Shown here: piece by piece, positions 34,813-46,408 of the stretch | Position numbering within the stretch: the stretch's first letter is position 1 | Layout: the number at the start of each line of letters is the position of its first letter | Program-made: the position numbers and the translations under genes | NCBI GenBank assembly: GCA_024663395.1 | Contig: JANFAH010000034.1 | Coordinates: 248,001 to 312,000, forward strand | DNA from: Pisolithus tinctorius | Lineage: Eukaryota > Basidiomycota > Agaricomycetes > Boletales > Pisolithaceae | Reading direction: 5' to 3' | Length of the DNA: 64,000 nt | The notes under the pieces: model-generated | What the model saw: the letters and a program-made list of their open reading frames with translations, nothing else | The model's database searches: none | What the model was told of the DNA's origin: nothing

Positions 34813-37197
34813 TCAAGGGACTCCAAGCCAGTTGTGAATATTGTCCTGCATGTAGAATGCTAGTGAGCAATGGTTGCCACTCACATCATTCACACCATGC
34901 CACAAAAGCCAGCCAGAAAAGGCTACAACAGTGCCAGGCCAGTAATCAAATTGAAGACCAAGAGAGGGAATGTCAAGAATGCATTCAGGATAATTGCTGA
35001 CACTGACAAGCATGTCATACCAGTCAGCATGGGATTGCAGGTCACAATGGAGGGGAGCTGACCAGTTAGCAATCATGGAGATGTTGGTATAAACCATTGG
35101 CCAGTGTTGGAGTGCTGCCAACATTTTGGGATCATTCATGGCAGACCACTCAGTCAGCTGCCACATGGCTTGGCAACTGGCATTGTACAAAGGAGGGTGC
35201 ATAATTGAAAGTGTAGCAGAGAGAATTGCCAATGGCATTTGGATGGCATGGATCCATTGCCCAGTGGCTGGAGCCACAAAGTCAGCAGATATGGAAGGCT
35301 GGTGTGCCAGTGTCTACAACATTAGTAATGAGTATTTTGAGATAAAGCACAAAGATGACTCTCATGGCATGACCAAGTTGATGCCAGGCTGGCGAAAGCT
35401 CTAAGCAGCCTGCCAGCAAATGGTGATCCACCAGAAAGTAATTGGGTGATGTTTGCCAGGAACCATCAGATATGCTTTGAGTCAACATATTGGAAAGTGG
35501 GGAAATAGCTCCCACCATCTGCTCCTTGGTAGGGTTGTGAACTGAGGACAGCAGGATACATCACAATGCCTACCTGCATTGATTGGGACATTGCACTGGG
35601 TAGATACCACAAAGAAATTGCATCCCCTTCACCCAGAGTGATTGCAGGAATGTCCAAATACCCACTCAGATATGGTGGGTGAGCAGAAAGGATGCAGGCC
35701 TCCTGGTTCAAATTGAAACCTGTCTCTCAAGGTGATAGGCTTTCTGACAGCCTGATTAATTCAATGCTGGAGGGAACTGCAATAAATGTTAGTGGGATGC
35801 ATGGCAGCACTATTAAAATGGCATACGGGGATTACAATAGGCCTGGGCCAGTGTCGCCACCATTTGATTGAGTGCAATACATGTCTGGACCTCAAGTTCG
35901 AGAGGTTGTGGCAGGACAGCAGCAGTGCAAGGATGTGTCTCATGGAGAACTTGGTGGCACATGTACTCCACAAGCTGGTCAGAAAGTAGATAATTGGATG
36001 GGAATGTTCCAGTACCAGACGTTTCTAATGTGATCAGGTTGGGGAAGTTATGGGAATCCACTGGCAACAAGTGGGATAACATCCAGAGACATGAGCAACA
36101 CACACAGCACAGATCCCTCTGGCTGTGGCAATTGTGCAGCCAATATTGTCAGCAATGGTAGTGACTAATGTGGCAACATTGAACTAAATGTGGCATGGAA
36201 GCTCTCTGCAGCAATGCGGCCATAGCCTCATTGGCATTTTGGAATGCAGCCCAGCTGGAACACAACCTTGAACAGCTGTGAATGCTGCTGAAGTATACAT
36301 TACAGAAGATATTAGCCCCTTCCATGCATTCCAATTGGGGGTTGCACATTTCTGATACTGCTGGCAACATGAATCAAGGTCTGGATTACCAGCCTGTTTT
36401 GCTAGTGGCATCATTGAATGGGCAGTTTTGGAGCACCATGCTGGAGATGGTTCAATGGTGCTGGTACATCAAGGATATCTGACTGTGAACCTGGTGGATG
36501 GCTTTATAGACTGCCAGCCCAAGAATGACATTGACATGATTGGGGCCACAGGGAGAAGAGTACACAGAAGACCCAGTGATCATGGGAATGCCCCTATAAA
36601 TTTACTGGCATTGATTCTGATACTGTAACACTACCAGCCTCAAAGGAAACTCGTTATATATGGTTGATAATATGTACAGCAGCTGTATGTTCAGTCCTGC
36701 ACCTTCGACACTGACTCCACCCATGCAACCTGTAATGCAAGTTTAGATTGGGTAATGGCTTCCAGTGATGACATCTGCTCCTGTGAGTGTAAGATTAACT
36801 TGGAAAGATATGATAACTCCTGATCAATATCCTTCAAGCCTTCTGTGCACATCGCATGTAGTGCAGCACATTTGGCAGTGGGTGATGGATGTGAATTAAT
36901 AAGCAGTGGTAGCAAAATGCTGCCATTCTGATACCATGGGTGAGTTGGAAGCAAGCAAAGGTGTGCCACCACTTACTGATACTCCTGTGAAAAATTCTGT
37001 GGCTTCCACAATGATGTCCTGCAGTGGTCTCCTCTCATATCCCAATTCCACTGTGCCACTGTCATTCTGCCACCATGCATGGGCCATGGTAGTGGCCAGT
37101 TTGACACAGCACTCCTTAATCCTTGTCATGCAGGGATTCAAGCTTTGGATGAAAGCTAAAATGTCATGGGGACTCCATTCACCATCGTTCAGGTATG
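34813..37197 (-). pseudogene. TET/JBP-like 2-oxoglutarate/Fe(II) dioxygenase relic, main part
   Basis: Minus-strand blocks in order are HDILAFIQSLNP to LQDIIVEATEFFTGVS (37,170-36,990, ending at a GTAAGT donor), YLDIPAITLGEGDAISLWYLP (about 35,650), LLAGCLELSPAWHQLGHA (about 35,410), and the catalytic block 35,277-34,813. The last contains PLHCDLQSHADWYDMLVSV, LDIPSLGLQF, PGTVVAFSGWLLWHGV and LAFYMQDNIH. This is the double-stranded beta-helix pattern I recognise from agaricomycete TET/JBP proteins, a family related to 5-methylcytosine oxidases and often carried by KDZ transposons. The iron ligands H-x-D (codons 35,047 and 35,041) and distal His (34,897) remain. The Arg expected just after SGN (2-oxoglutarate contact) is His (CAT at 34,870), a CGT-to-CAT type change. 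Stops between blocks show decay. Confidence 0.7.
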
Positions 37198-37202
37198 TTA
37201 AC

Positions 37203-37670
37203 TCACAGATTAATCTATACAAAGTATACTCAGTCACGCGCGAGTAGCAACAATGTCTAAATATTCACCTATATGAAGTATACTAGGCACGAGGATAAGT
37301 AAAGTAAAGAAGAGGGTTAAGTGTGCATGCTCACCTCAGTCGCGCATGAGTAGCAACAACATCTGAGGTGACAAATCTACTGTGCGAGACTAAGTACTGT
37401 AGGTATTACAATACTGAAACCTGTGGATGTTGAATCTGCAATTTGCATGACAAGGGCGGTCTGTTTGAGATGCACTACATTCTTTGTAAGTAATGAGAAA
37501 TGTGTACATAAGTGCGAGACACAATGAATACAATAGGTGCAAAGGTGTGAAAGTTAATTGCGTGGTTAATAGTAATGTAAAGTGTGAAAAACCCAAAAAT
37601 GGAAAGTAATTCTCACGTCTTGGAGCGGACACGTTTGGAAAGGACTACGTATGACTTGCCAAATCTAACA
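37203..37670 (-). repeat. 3' LTR of the copia element
   Basis: 468 bp. By manual alignment it differs from the 5' LTR at about 44 positions, nearly all transitions at CG/TG/CA sites, with no indel. Confidence 0.97.
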
Positions 37671-37679
37671 CTCCCCCTC
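37671..37679 (-). promoter_or_regulatory. Polypurine tract of the copia element
   Basis: GAGGGGGAG sits immediately before the TGTTAG start of the 3' LTR and overlaps the polyprotein stop codon. It is the expected primer site for plus-strand DNA synthesis. Confidence 0.85.
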
Positions 37680-40600
37680 AAGTTGGACATAGACCGAGCT
37701 CAACAGCGAAGTGTTTCACTTTGGGCGATGGCAAGGCTTTCATCAAGGTATCAGCAATCATATCGGCGGTCGGGCAATAGATCAAACGGATCTTGCCATT
37801 CTCGACGACCCAGCAGATAAAATGAAAACGTATGTCGATATGTTTGGTGCACACATGGTACTGATGGTCTTTCGTGAGTGTGATAGCAGATTGATTATTG
37901 GAGAACAACATGGTCGGCTCAACGAGTGGCCCAAATAGCTCTCCAATGAGCAACCAAAGCCATAAGGCTTCCTTGGCTGTGTGGGTAGCTGCCACGTACT
38001 CGCTCTCCATCATCAACAGCGAGACGATTTCCTGTCGTTTAGAAGACCACGACACAGCACCACCGTCTATCAAGAAGGCATACCCTGAGACCGCTCTGCA
38101 GTCTTCCGCCATGCTACCATCTGCGTCTGCATATCCCATGAGCACGTTGGGTGCCCCTCCATATGTCAACTTCAAACTCTTGGTTCCAAGGAGGTAACGA
38201 TATATTCTTCTAACCGCTTCCCAGTGGGGAATCCCAGGGTTTCCAGAGAAATGAGAGACGGTGGTCACGATGTATGAGATGTCGGGACAGGTGCCAAGGG
38301 AAGCATACATCAGTGAGCCAATGGCTTCGCGATACGGTACGTGTTTCATCGCAGTGAATTCAGTGCCAGTGGAGGGTGACTGACCCGAATGGAGTTTTGT
38401 ACTAGGTTCCATGGGGTTTGACACAGGCTACAACTCGTTGAAACCGAAACGACGGACGATCGATTTGATGTAGGGTCGCTGGCACAGTGAGATAGTGCAT
38501 TCATCTCGGTTTCTGGTGACCTCTATCCCGAGCAACCAATGGAGCTCGCCAAGGTCAGTTATTTCGACGTACTTTCTGATGTCCCTTTTGAACTCATCGA
38601 TTTCACTTAGAAGTGTAGCAGTGATGGTGCAGTCATCGACATGTACGATGATGATCATGAGTTCGCTGGTGGAGCGACATCAGAAGTATACAGCTTGATC
38701 AACGGAGCATTGGATAAATTTTAGCTCGTCTACTAATATCTCCACTAGCCTTTGGTACCAGCGGCAACCGCTTTGCTTTAGGCCATACAGGGTTTTGCGA
38801 AGGCGACAGACTTTGCGCAGGTGATCAGCAGATTCGAATCCGGGGGGCTGGTGCATATAGATGACCTTGTCATCAGTGAGCGTTCCATTTAGATAGGCTC
38901 CTTTTATATCGATCTGATGAAGTTCCAGATCGGAGCGAGTGGCCATCACGAGTACGACGCAGATGGATGCGAGGGTCGCCACAGGTGCAAAAGTGTCAAA
39001 GTAATCAATCCCTTCGACCTGTGAGAAACCTTGGGCTACTAGCCTGGCCTTGTACTGCACAACATTTCCAGCGGTGTCTTTCTTAGCATGGAAAACCCAC
39101 TTCGAACCTACGACATTGGCACCGGGAGGTAAGTCAACAAGTTCCCAGGTGCCAGCATCGTTCAGTGTGTTTAACTCCTCTTTGATCCCTTCTTCCCATC
39201 GTGGCCAGTCAGGGCAATGGCAAGCTTCAGCTAGTGAACTGGGCTTGAGGGCTTCGGTCTCGGCAGTGATCTCATCCATGGCCATAGTGAGGTCGATGTG
39301 ACATAGGTCATCATCTGAGTCTTCAATGATAGACACGAGTAGGGCTGCGGCCTCTTCCTCCCCCTCAGGCCTGACAGGGTTGGGATGTTCTTCAACAATG
39401 GTGGGTAGCTGAATTCCCTTTGGTATCTCTGGTGTGCCACAATGGTTGGTGCTTCCTTTGCCAGCGAGGATCTCCACGAGACACTGGCTAGGCTTTTGGA
39501 TTCACTTCGTGACAGGTGGTTCGACTGGAGGCAATGGAGGCACGGACTGAGCTGGGGTGACTAGTGGAGGTGATGGGGCTACAACAGTCTCTGCGACAGG
39601 AGCTGTAGTCGTTAGCATCACGTTCAGTAAGTGGTTGTCTTCTTCCTCCCCCTCGTGAGGTAACGGCTCAGCTGAGGAGGGGTTCCAGTAGACATTCCTC
39701 TCCATGGTTACAGACTTCTTCTCGGGCCAGTACACGCGACAGCTGTTGGGGCTATTATCATTGATTCCAACCCATCGGCCTTCGGCGACACGTCCTCCGA
39801 GCTTACTACCACCCTCAATCCATACCCAGACACTCGAGCCCCATGTGTGGGCTCGACTTAGGTCTGGTCTCCTTCCGGTCACGGCTTCGAGAGGGGTTCC
39901 TCCATCAAGCGCTTTTGTGGGGGTTCTATTTTTCAGCCAAACAGCGTGATGCACCGCTTCACCCCATAGAGCACGAGGCAAACCGCTCTCGTGTAACATT
40001 GCATGGACTTTTTCAAGCAGAGTGCGATTGAGACACTCAGCGACTCCATTGTGCTGCGGGGTGTCATGCACAGTGAGCTTCTGCTTCGTACCAGCTGATT
40101 TTAGATACATCACAAATTCCTTTCCTAGGTACTCGCCACCTCGATCGGAATGGAGGATTTTTACACGAGCGTTGTGTTGGGTGCAACATGCGGCCTCGAA
40201 CTCCTTGTAGGCCATGAAGGCCTCACTCTTCTGGCAAAGAAGGTGGATATAAGTGAGTCGTGTTTTGTCATCAGTGAAGGTGATGTAGTAACGTCATCCA
40301 CTGAGTGTTTCTACAGGTGCGGGTCCCCAGATGTCGCTATGTACTTCTTCAGCAAACTCATGAGCTCGTTCTCCGATGCATTCCTTCACAACAGGCTTCC
40401 TGGTTGCCTTTGCATATACACAGGTTTCACAGAAGGTCAGCTCGTCTTTTGACAAGTCGAACTTCAAACCTGATACAAGTCCCTTCTCAGCTAGGCGATG
40501 AGCGATGGATGGAGATATGTGTCCCATCCTACAGTGAAGTTCCATCACAGTTATTGTTTCAGCTGCTATGTTTGCACTGTCACAATCATCGTTGTGGACG

Positions 40601-42147
40601 ACACAATAGAGCCTGGCTTTAGACTTAGGGATGCGACCAACAACATCGTCGGCAGGGTTCCTGATGGTACAGGTGCCGTCAGCGAAGGTGACGGAGTAGC
40701 CTAGCTGGTCAAGGTGGCTGATGGACACGAGAGTGTATCCAACCTCAGGTGAGTATAGCACTTTGGTGAGTCGCAGTTTGGTTACATCGTACCCATTCAG
40801 CACCTCTATGACTAGCTCCCCCATAGCCATAGCGTCGAAGAGTTGTTTGTTGGCAGCCGAGAATGACTTGGGTGGTATTGTCACCAATGTCTCAAACTTC
40901 TCCTTGTAGGGGGAGATATGTTGAGTGGATCTGGAATCGTAGAGTTCAATGACAGGCGCACTGATGGGGCTGTCATTCACAAGGTTCGCTAACTCTGGGG
41001 AGATGATAGTGGGCTCGACATGATTTGAAGCATTGCTGTGGGGTGAGTGCTCATCATCCACATCCCCCATCTTGCTGAACCAGTCGTCATCAGTAGTGAC
41101 GAAGCAGCATCAATCGTCATCATCATCATCCAATGACACGCTTAACAGTTCAGGGGGTGGGACTTCATCGTTGAGTTCCTCCAGGGCGTGCACTGAAAAG
41201 GCGCCCTCTTCATCAGAATCAAACATTACAGCGTGCGCAGATCCCTTTGTAATGGCAGGTGGAGTTTCCTTCTTTTTATCAGGGTCGGGACATTGAGCTT
41301 TGTAGTGGTCCCTCGAGCCACAGTTCCAGCAGGGTCCTTGCGAGCAAGCATACCCTCTCGAACTTCCCCCTCGTCCACCGTTCCTACCATTTCCTCGCCC
41401 CCGACTGGAGTGGTTCCCAGGGGTCAAAGCCAAGGCCTCATCACCATCGCGAGCCTTCTGTTTTACTCATGAGTTATGAGTCTCTTTACATCCTTGCTGT
41501 TCTGACTCTTCAATAATCAGGGAGATGAGGATATCGGGATCAATGGTTTGTGTTGGGCTGTACAGGTGGGTGGTCGCTAGCTGTCCAGACGTGAAGCTAG
41601 CGAGGTACTTAGGCAGCGACTGGATGATGGTCGAACGGTAATCCTTTTCTTCGATCTGTACACCGACAGCAGCTAACTTGTCTCTCTTCATACGCAGATC
41701 GTCCAAGAACTGGCGGATGTCACCATCGACAGGGCACTGCAAGTTCAAAAACTTGGTGTGAAGGTCAGTCTGTGCGTAAGTACCCTTTTCCGTGTACTTG
41801 TGAACAATCTCATTCCACATAGCTGCAACGCTATTAAGGCTATGCACCCGGAGGGCAGTGGAATCGGGGATCCATTGGGTAAGTAAATGTTTCACCATAT
41901 TTTCGCTTTTCTGCCACTTAGCAAGTTCATCAGCATCTGGAGGGACTACAGTTACGAATCCATCTTGATCGGTGGAGGTCATGCCGACAGGAGAAAGGGA
42001 GGTGCCATCGAAGTGGGACCACAGTTCCTTAGCTTCGATGGCAGTCTGGAAGCAAAGGGAAAAGATTGCCCAGTTTGCGCCTTTGATGTCAAGCTTCGGA
42101 ACGTTGCCTGGGAGGGTGTCAGTGGTGACAGGGATAGCAGTAGTCAT
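37678..42147 (-). pseudogene. Copia gag-pol polyprotein, one frame with six nonsense codons
   Basis: A single 1,490-codon frame runs from ATG at 42,147 to TGA at 37,678 with no frameshift. Gag is residues 1-226; the zinc knuckle CWNCGSRDHYKAQC is about 273-286; the protease site LYDSRSTQH is about 402-410 (the usual DSG is DSR); the pre-integrase HCRMGHIS and CETC zinc residues follow; the integrase core has DIWGP, HSDRGGEY and NGVAECLNRT; reverse transcriptase holds WVFHAKKD, QIDIKGAYLNG and VHVDD; RNase H has MGYADAD and SSKRQ. Premature stops are TGA at 41,467, 41,110, 40,294, 39,502 and 38,680 and TAG at 38,428. Five fit CGA to TGA and the last fits CAG to TAG. The DSG-to-DSR and ERLN-to-ECLN changes also fit C-to-T at CpG. 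Confidence 0.96.
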
Positions 42148-42228
42148 TTTGAGGGGTAATTGAGAACTGGTTTGGCAGTGAGAATATTGAAACAGAAGGT
42201 GAGACGTTCGTGGGCTTATTTAGAGTGC

Positions 42229-42241
42229 GGGGCTCATAACC
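42229..42241 (-). promoter_or_regulatory. Primer-binding site of the copia element
   Basis: GGTTATGAGCCCC directly follows the 5' LTR in element orientation, where a tRNA or tRNA fragment would prime minus-strand synthesis. Which tRNA matches cannot be decided here. Confidence 0.6.
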
Positions 42242-42709
42242 TCACAGATTAATCTATACGAAGTATACTCAGTCGTGCACGATTAGCAACAACATCTAAA
42301 TATTCACCTATACAAAGTATACTAGGCACGAGGATAAGTAAAGTAAAGAAGAGGGTTAAGTGTGTGTGCTCACCTCAGTCGTGTGCAAGTAGTGACAATG
42401 TCTGAGGTGACGAATCTACTGTGCAAGACTAAGTACTGTAGGTATTACAATACTGAAACCTGCAGATGTTGAATCCGCAATTTGCATGACAAGGGCAGTC
42501 TGTTCGAGACATGCTAAATTCTTTGTAAGTAATGAGAAACGCGTACATAAGTGCGAGACACAATGAATACAATAGGCGCAAAGGTGCTAAAGTTAATTGC
42601 GTGGTTAATAGTAATGTAAAGTGTGAAAAACCCAAAAATGGAAAGTAATTCTCATGTCTCGGAGCAGATGCATTTGGAAAGGACTACGTACGACTTGCCA
42701 AATCTAACA
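42242..42709 (-). repeat. 5' LTR of the copia element
   Basis: 468 bp, starting TGTTAGATTTGG in element orientation at 42,709 and ending AATCTGTGA at 42,242. Confidence 0.97.
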
Positions 42710-42714
42710 TTAAC

Positions 42715-42984
42715 AGCCTGACAGCTGTGAGCAGCATGATCAGGGTGATGGGATGGCAAGATGCCACACCCATCAGATGCTCCATTGTACCCTGTACCAC
42801 TATCAACCATTGCACCACCACAGGAACAGTGGCTTACCACTTCTGCCAGGAAATGTTGATACCAACTAGTGTGCCAGTATTCAGACCAATCCAGCTTCTT
42901 CATGGCAGTGACAAGGTGATGAAACCTCATTCCCATGTACTGTATGGCCATGGAGAGTTCAGCCATGGTGAATGTTGATGACAT
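42715..42984 (-). pseudogene. Upstream part of the dioxygenase relic, cut off by the copia insertion
   Basis: The minus ORF from 42,984 (MSSTFTMAELSMAIQYMG) lies directly upstream of the copia element. Removing 37,203-42,709 and one TTAAC copy joins it to 37,197 in the same orientation. It lies between the KDZ C-terminal relic and the dioxygenase blocks and is probably the N-terminal exon of the dioxygenase gene; the join cannot be proved without a homologue. Confidence 0.45.
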
Positions 42985-43211
42985 GACTTACCAGCATGAA
43001 AGATGAGATGTCATACTATATAAGCATTTGCCAACTTTCCCACAGCTTTGCATGGTGGCATGTGTCTGCCATTAAGGCAGTACTCATCAGCAGATGCTTA
43101 CCTTGCATTCAACTACACCAACCAATATATGATCAATAACCCTGGCATCATTTGGGAGATCTCAAGAATGATGTCATTGCAGATAGCTAGTGGTCTCTAG
43201 ATGGAAATGGT

Positions 43212-44575
43212 TCACAGAAGACATGCTAATCTGCCATACATCTGGCATTGCTGTGTGGCATAGCATGCCAGCATGGCCTGTCCCTTTGCCCATGTGGCAG
43301 CCTTTCTGCCAGTCCAAAATCTTACCTTGTTTTCAAAGAAGTTTTTAGTCCACTCCTGCTCACATTTCAGCAGCTGAACCTCCTCCTTCCATCTGTCCCA
43401 CAGAACTCTCATCCAGAGCCAATTGACCCTGTAAACTAGAGAAAATGATAAGTAAATCTCAAATGCTGCTGCCATGTGATTGCTCCTCTCACATTCTGAC
43501 ATCCAATCATTAGCAGCTGTGTCCCTTGGTACATCCATGGTCCAGATCCAAGGCAGGGTATTGTCTCTGTGACCTCTGGCATTTGGGTCAGATACTGCCA
43601 TGCTGATAGTTAGGTCGCAGTCATTCAACTCTTTGTATCACTCCAGGATATCTGGCCCAGCCCCTAACCTGCCCATTTGAATGTGGCACTGGTGGTACAC
43701 AGCAGCATGACATTGCATGGATGCTTCAGCATTGGCCACCCTTCCCCAGGCATGCATGGCCATGTGGTAATTACTTCCATGGTGAATGTCAGTTCAAAAG
43801 ATGACTGCCTTCTCTGCAAGCACAAGCCACAATTCATGAAGACAATCATTGGCCTGTCCTTGCCACAGTTGCAGCTCCATTAGTGTCACATACTCCAGGC
43901 CAGATCATTCAAAATGATCTTTGCCAACATTGGATGGCAGTGGCAATGCAATGGTTTCTGGATCATGCAGGTGAGATGACTGGCACAGCTTGGCATCCTT
44001 GGATCTGTCCCCAAATAGTTTTTCAGCAGTGTCAAAAATGCCATGTATATGGGACTGGAGATGATCATGGCAACATGCAATGGTGAGATTTTGAGCTTCT
44101 GTTGCTCTTGAGGTGATGTGCTGGCATGCCACTGCAAGCTGGATTAGTGCTTCCTTTTTCTTCAATGCCTTAGCAATCCAGGTCACCATACCCTGTGAAT
44201 GCCCTGGCTGGGGGATGGCCAGTAAATCTATCTCAATTGCCTTTGCAGAGGGAGCTTCAATACCACTCAGCACAAATCTGGTCCAGGATAACCTTCAATA
44301 CCTACCTTTCTGCAGCCTGACCTCATATATATCCATGGCCTGCAGCCTTGACAGCTTGTTGTCCAATGCCACTGCCACCTCTTCCCCCCATGATTGGCTG
44401 ATTGCTGGTGGGACATTACCATTCAAATCAGCAAACCTGCCTTCAACCACTAAATAAGATTCCTCAGCAACCTTGAGTTTCTGCTTGAGTCTTATTGCTG
44501 TAGCCTGTTAGCCATGCAACCATGTCTGATACAAGCACTGGACTTATGCATTCTGACCATTTTCAGGAAATTGCT
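43212..44575 (-). pseudogene. KDZ transposase (CxC2 type), C-terminal part
   Basis: Minus blocks are NDSNFLKMVRM (44,570), FADLNGNVPPAI, LQAMDIYEV, CQHITSRATEAQNLTIACCHD, ALPLPSNVG, LWQGQANDCLHELRLVLAEKA (about 43,880), then LNDCDLTISMAVSDPNARG, TLPWIWTMDVPRDTAANDWM and VNWLWMRVLWDRWKEEVQLL (43,628-43,360), and ACYATQQCQMYGRL. This order matches the region after the DDE core in agaricomycete CxC2 KDZ transposases (SxVADPNARGQRN...LPWFW...DRW). The N-terminal half of the same gene lies at 55,760-56,930, across the Helitron-bearing block. Frame changes and stops show decay; CpG is almost absent. Confidence 0.82.
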
Positions 44576-44599
44576 ATCATTCATTTGGAAATCAAGTAC

Positions 44600-46091
44600 C
44601 TCCTGCTGATGGGGAGTAGGTGATTTTGGTGGTTGAGGTGAATGAATAAGTAGGATGCTTGGGAGCAAAGGTGTTGATGACGGTGATGGTCGAAGATAAC
44701 ATGGAAGTGGATATTTTCTAGGTAGATATCTGTTTCACAAAGAGTGGCGTCGACGGGGAAAATGTTGGTTTTGACAAAAAATTCGATGTCGTCGTTGAGA
44801 TGTTTAAATACTATGACTCGTTGCCCACTGTTTTCATGGGCAGAGAAGAAGAACGCGAGGACACTCGTCATTTTCGGGAGGAAAGGTGTGGTCATTTGAT
44901 ATGTTTTTTGGGATTATTTATACTGTGATTTGGGTGGGTCACAAAACATCGATGAGTTCCCCCCCTAAAATTTGAGCGGAGGGGTCGGGAATGCTGGGTT
45001 CTTGAAGAAGATAGATGGCCTGGAGTTCGAACTGAGCTTTAGAGATGGTCCAGTGTCCTTTCTCGTCCTTTTGGCGGTACCGCTGGAGGTGGGTTTCGAT
45101 TAGGACAAGTGCACATTTTTCGAGGTGCAAGATATCTAGTTTTGGCATCGTACTTTTGCTTTTGAGGATCTCCCGCACATCGAAGATGCTGTTGAAAAGT
45201 GTGGGCTAAAGCAGTGTTGAATGAATGTTAAATAGAAAAGGAATGAGGACAAACGGTGCCACCAGAATGCGGACTTTGCCAGCGGACAGCACGGATGAGA
45301 CCGGGATCATACTCATTAATTGCTGTGGAAATGGTTTGTGGTGGTTAGAGTCTCAGGCTGCAGAGGGGGGAAGTCATACATAGGGTGGGCGTAGACAGTT
45401 CAGAGAGCAAACGACTTGCGTATTGTCCAAGAGTGGAGGAGAGTGGAAGGATGGTGATGGAGCATTGATTGTCGGGAGTGCCGTTTTTTATAAACCATGT
45501 GTTCGTGATGTGGCCTAGGATCCATATATTGATGGGCTCGTTAGTCTCTGGATTGCAGACAATCTTGCTGCGGTCCTTGAACATGTCCGTGGTTCCCCAT
45601 GTCGCAGTCGGAAGGAGATGTCCGAGCGCAAATGTGTTAGCTTCAATATTGGAATACGTGGAAAGCATCCGGATGCGTCTTAGGGTGGTAGTTAGATGCG
45701 GTCTGCATAGAGTAATGACTATACTTCACTTCATAAGACGTTCCGGACAAGTGGATGTGTGTTGGGGATCAAGTTCAGACGAAACAGTAGTAGGTATTGC
45801 ACTGCCCATGCTGGCAGGTGCGATAGATGTATCAGATTGCTTGTTGGCAGTGGGATGGAGCGAGGGGATGTTGGTAGAAACAGAAGTGTCTGTGCTAGGG
45901 AGGGTGTCTGTAGACGGGGTGGAGGTCGGCGCATGATCGCTACCTGAGGGTGTGGAGGTCGATGATGCTTGCTCTTGAACAGGCTGTTCATTGCCCGTGG
46001 ATGATGATGTACGCTGCGGGGAGGCAGCCGTTCGCACACGTTTGGAAGGGGAAACCTCTTTAGACTGAGGTGCGTCTTGTTTGGGTGGCAT
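44600..46091 (-). pseudogene. Possible Helitron cargo gene, unknown function
   Basis: The minus frame from ATG at 46,091 (MPPKQDAPQSKEVSPSKRVR) encodes a Ser/Thr/Pro-rich, basic N-terminus, then after an in-frame TGA at 45,726 (a CGA-type change) a block LTTTLRRIRMLSTYSNIEAN to ILGHITNTWFIKNG, ending near 45,345. After a likely intron (acceptor TTTCCACAG) comes EYDPGLIRAVRW (about 45,310). Further exons may be 45,178-44,939 (KSTMPKLDILHLEKCALVL) and 44,895-44,600. No domain is recognised. It follows the helicase gene in the same orientation. Confidence 0.45.
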
Positions 46092-46408
46092 CGGGATGTT
46101 GTCTGGCAGGAAAGGTTGCGGCGAATGTTTATAGAAATGTTGGGGTCGGCAGAAATGTCAACGGATCGCATGCGGCTCATTGTGACGCAAGAGGGGATTT
46201 TCGAGAGTCCGTCATCCGGAGATAGTGACAGGGGACACGCATCTTGCAGGAGAGTGACGCATTTAGACTTGTTGATAAAAATAGAGCTATGTCATAGTAT
46301 TAAGGCAGACATGGTTCTGGATACGATGACGTTGATAAAGGTCTATGTGTACGTTCCAACCATGAATCTATTCTATGTCACCTGTGTAATTTATAGTCTG
46401 GAGGGTTG

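Larger units (their letters stand above)
37203..42709 (-). mobile_element. Complete Ty1/copia LTR retrotransposon (dead)
   Basis: It is 5,507 bp long with two 468-bp LTRs and a 5-bp target duplication TTAAC at 37,198-37,202 and 42,710-42,714. In element orientation each LTR starts TGTTAGATTTGG and ends AATCTGTGA. A primer-binding-site-like GGTTATGAGCCCC follows the 5' LTR and a polypurine tract GAGGGGGAG precedes the 3' LTR. Domain order gag, protease, integrase, reverse transcriptase, RNase H is diagnostic of Ty1/copia (Pseudoviridae-like). Confidence 0.98.

Noticed and set aside
37196..37202. Copia LTR starting at tgttaactcacag (37,196)
   Set aside because: The 5' LTR lacks this extension; TTAAC is duplicated on the other side at 42,710-42,714, so it is the target duplication and the LTR starts at 37,203.
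44600..44640. Helitron 3' end at the TACTCC...GGAGGTA hairpin
   Set aside because: The hairpin is weak and is followed by CTTG, not CTRR; without other copies the terminus cannot be assigned.
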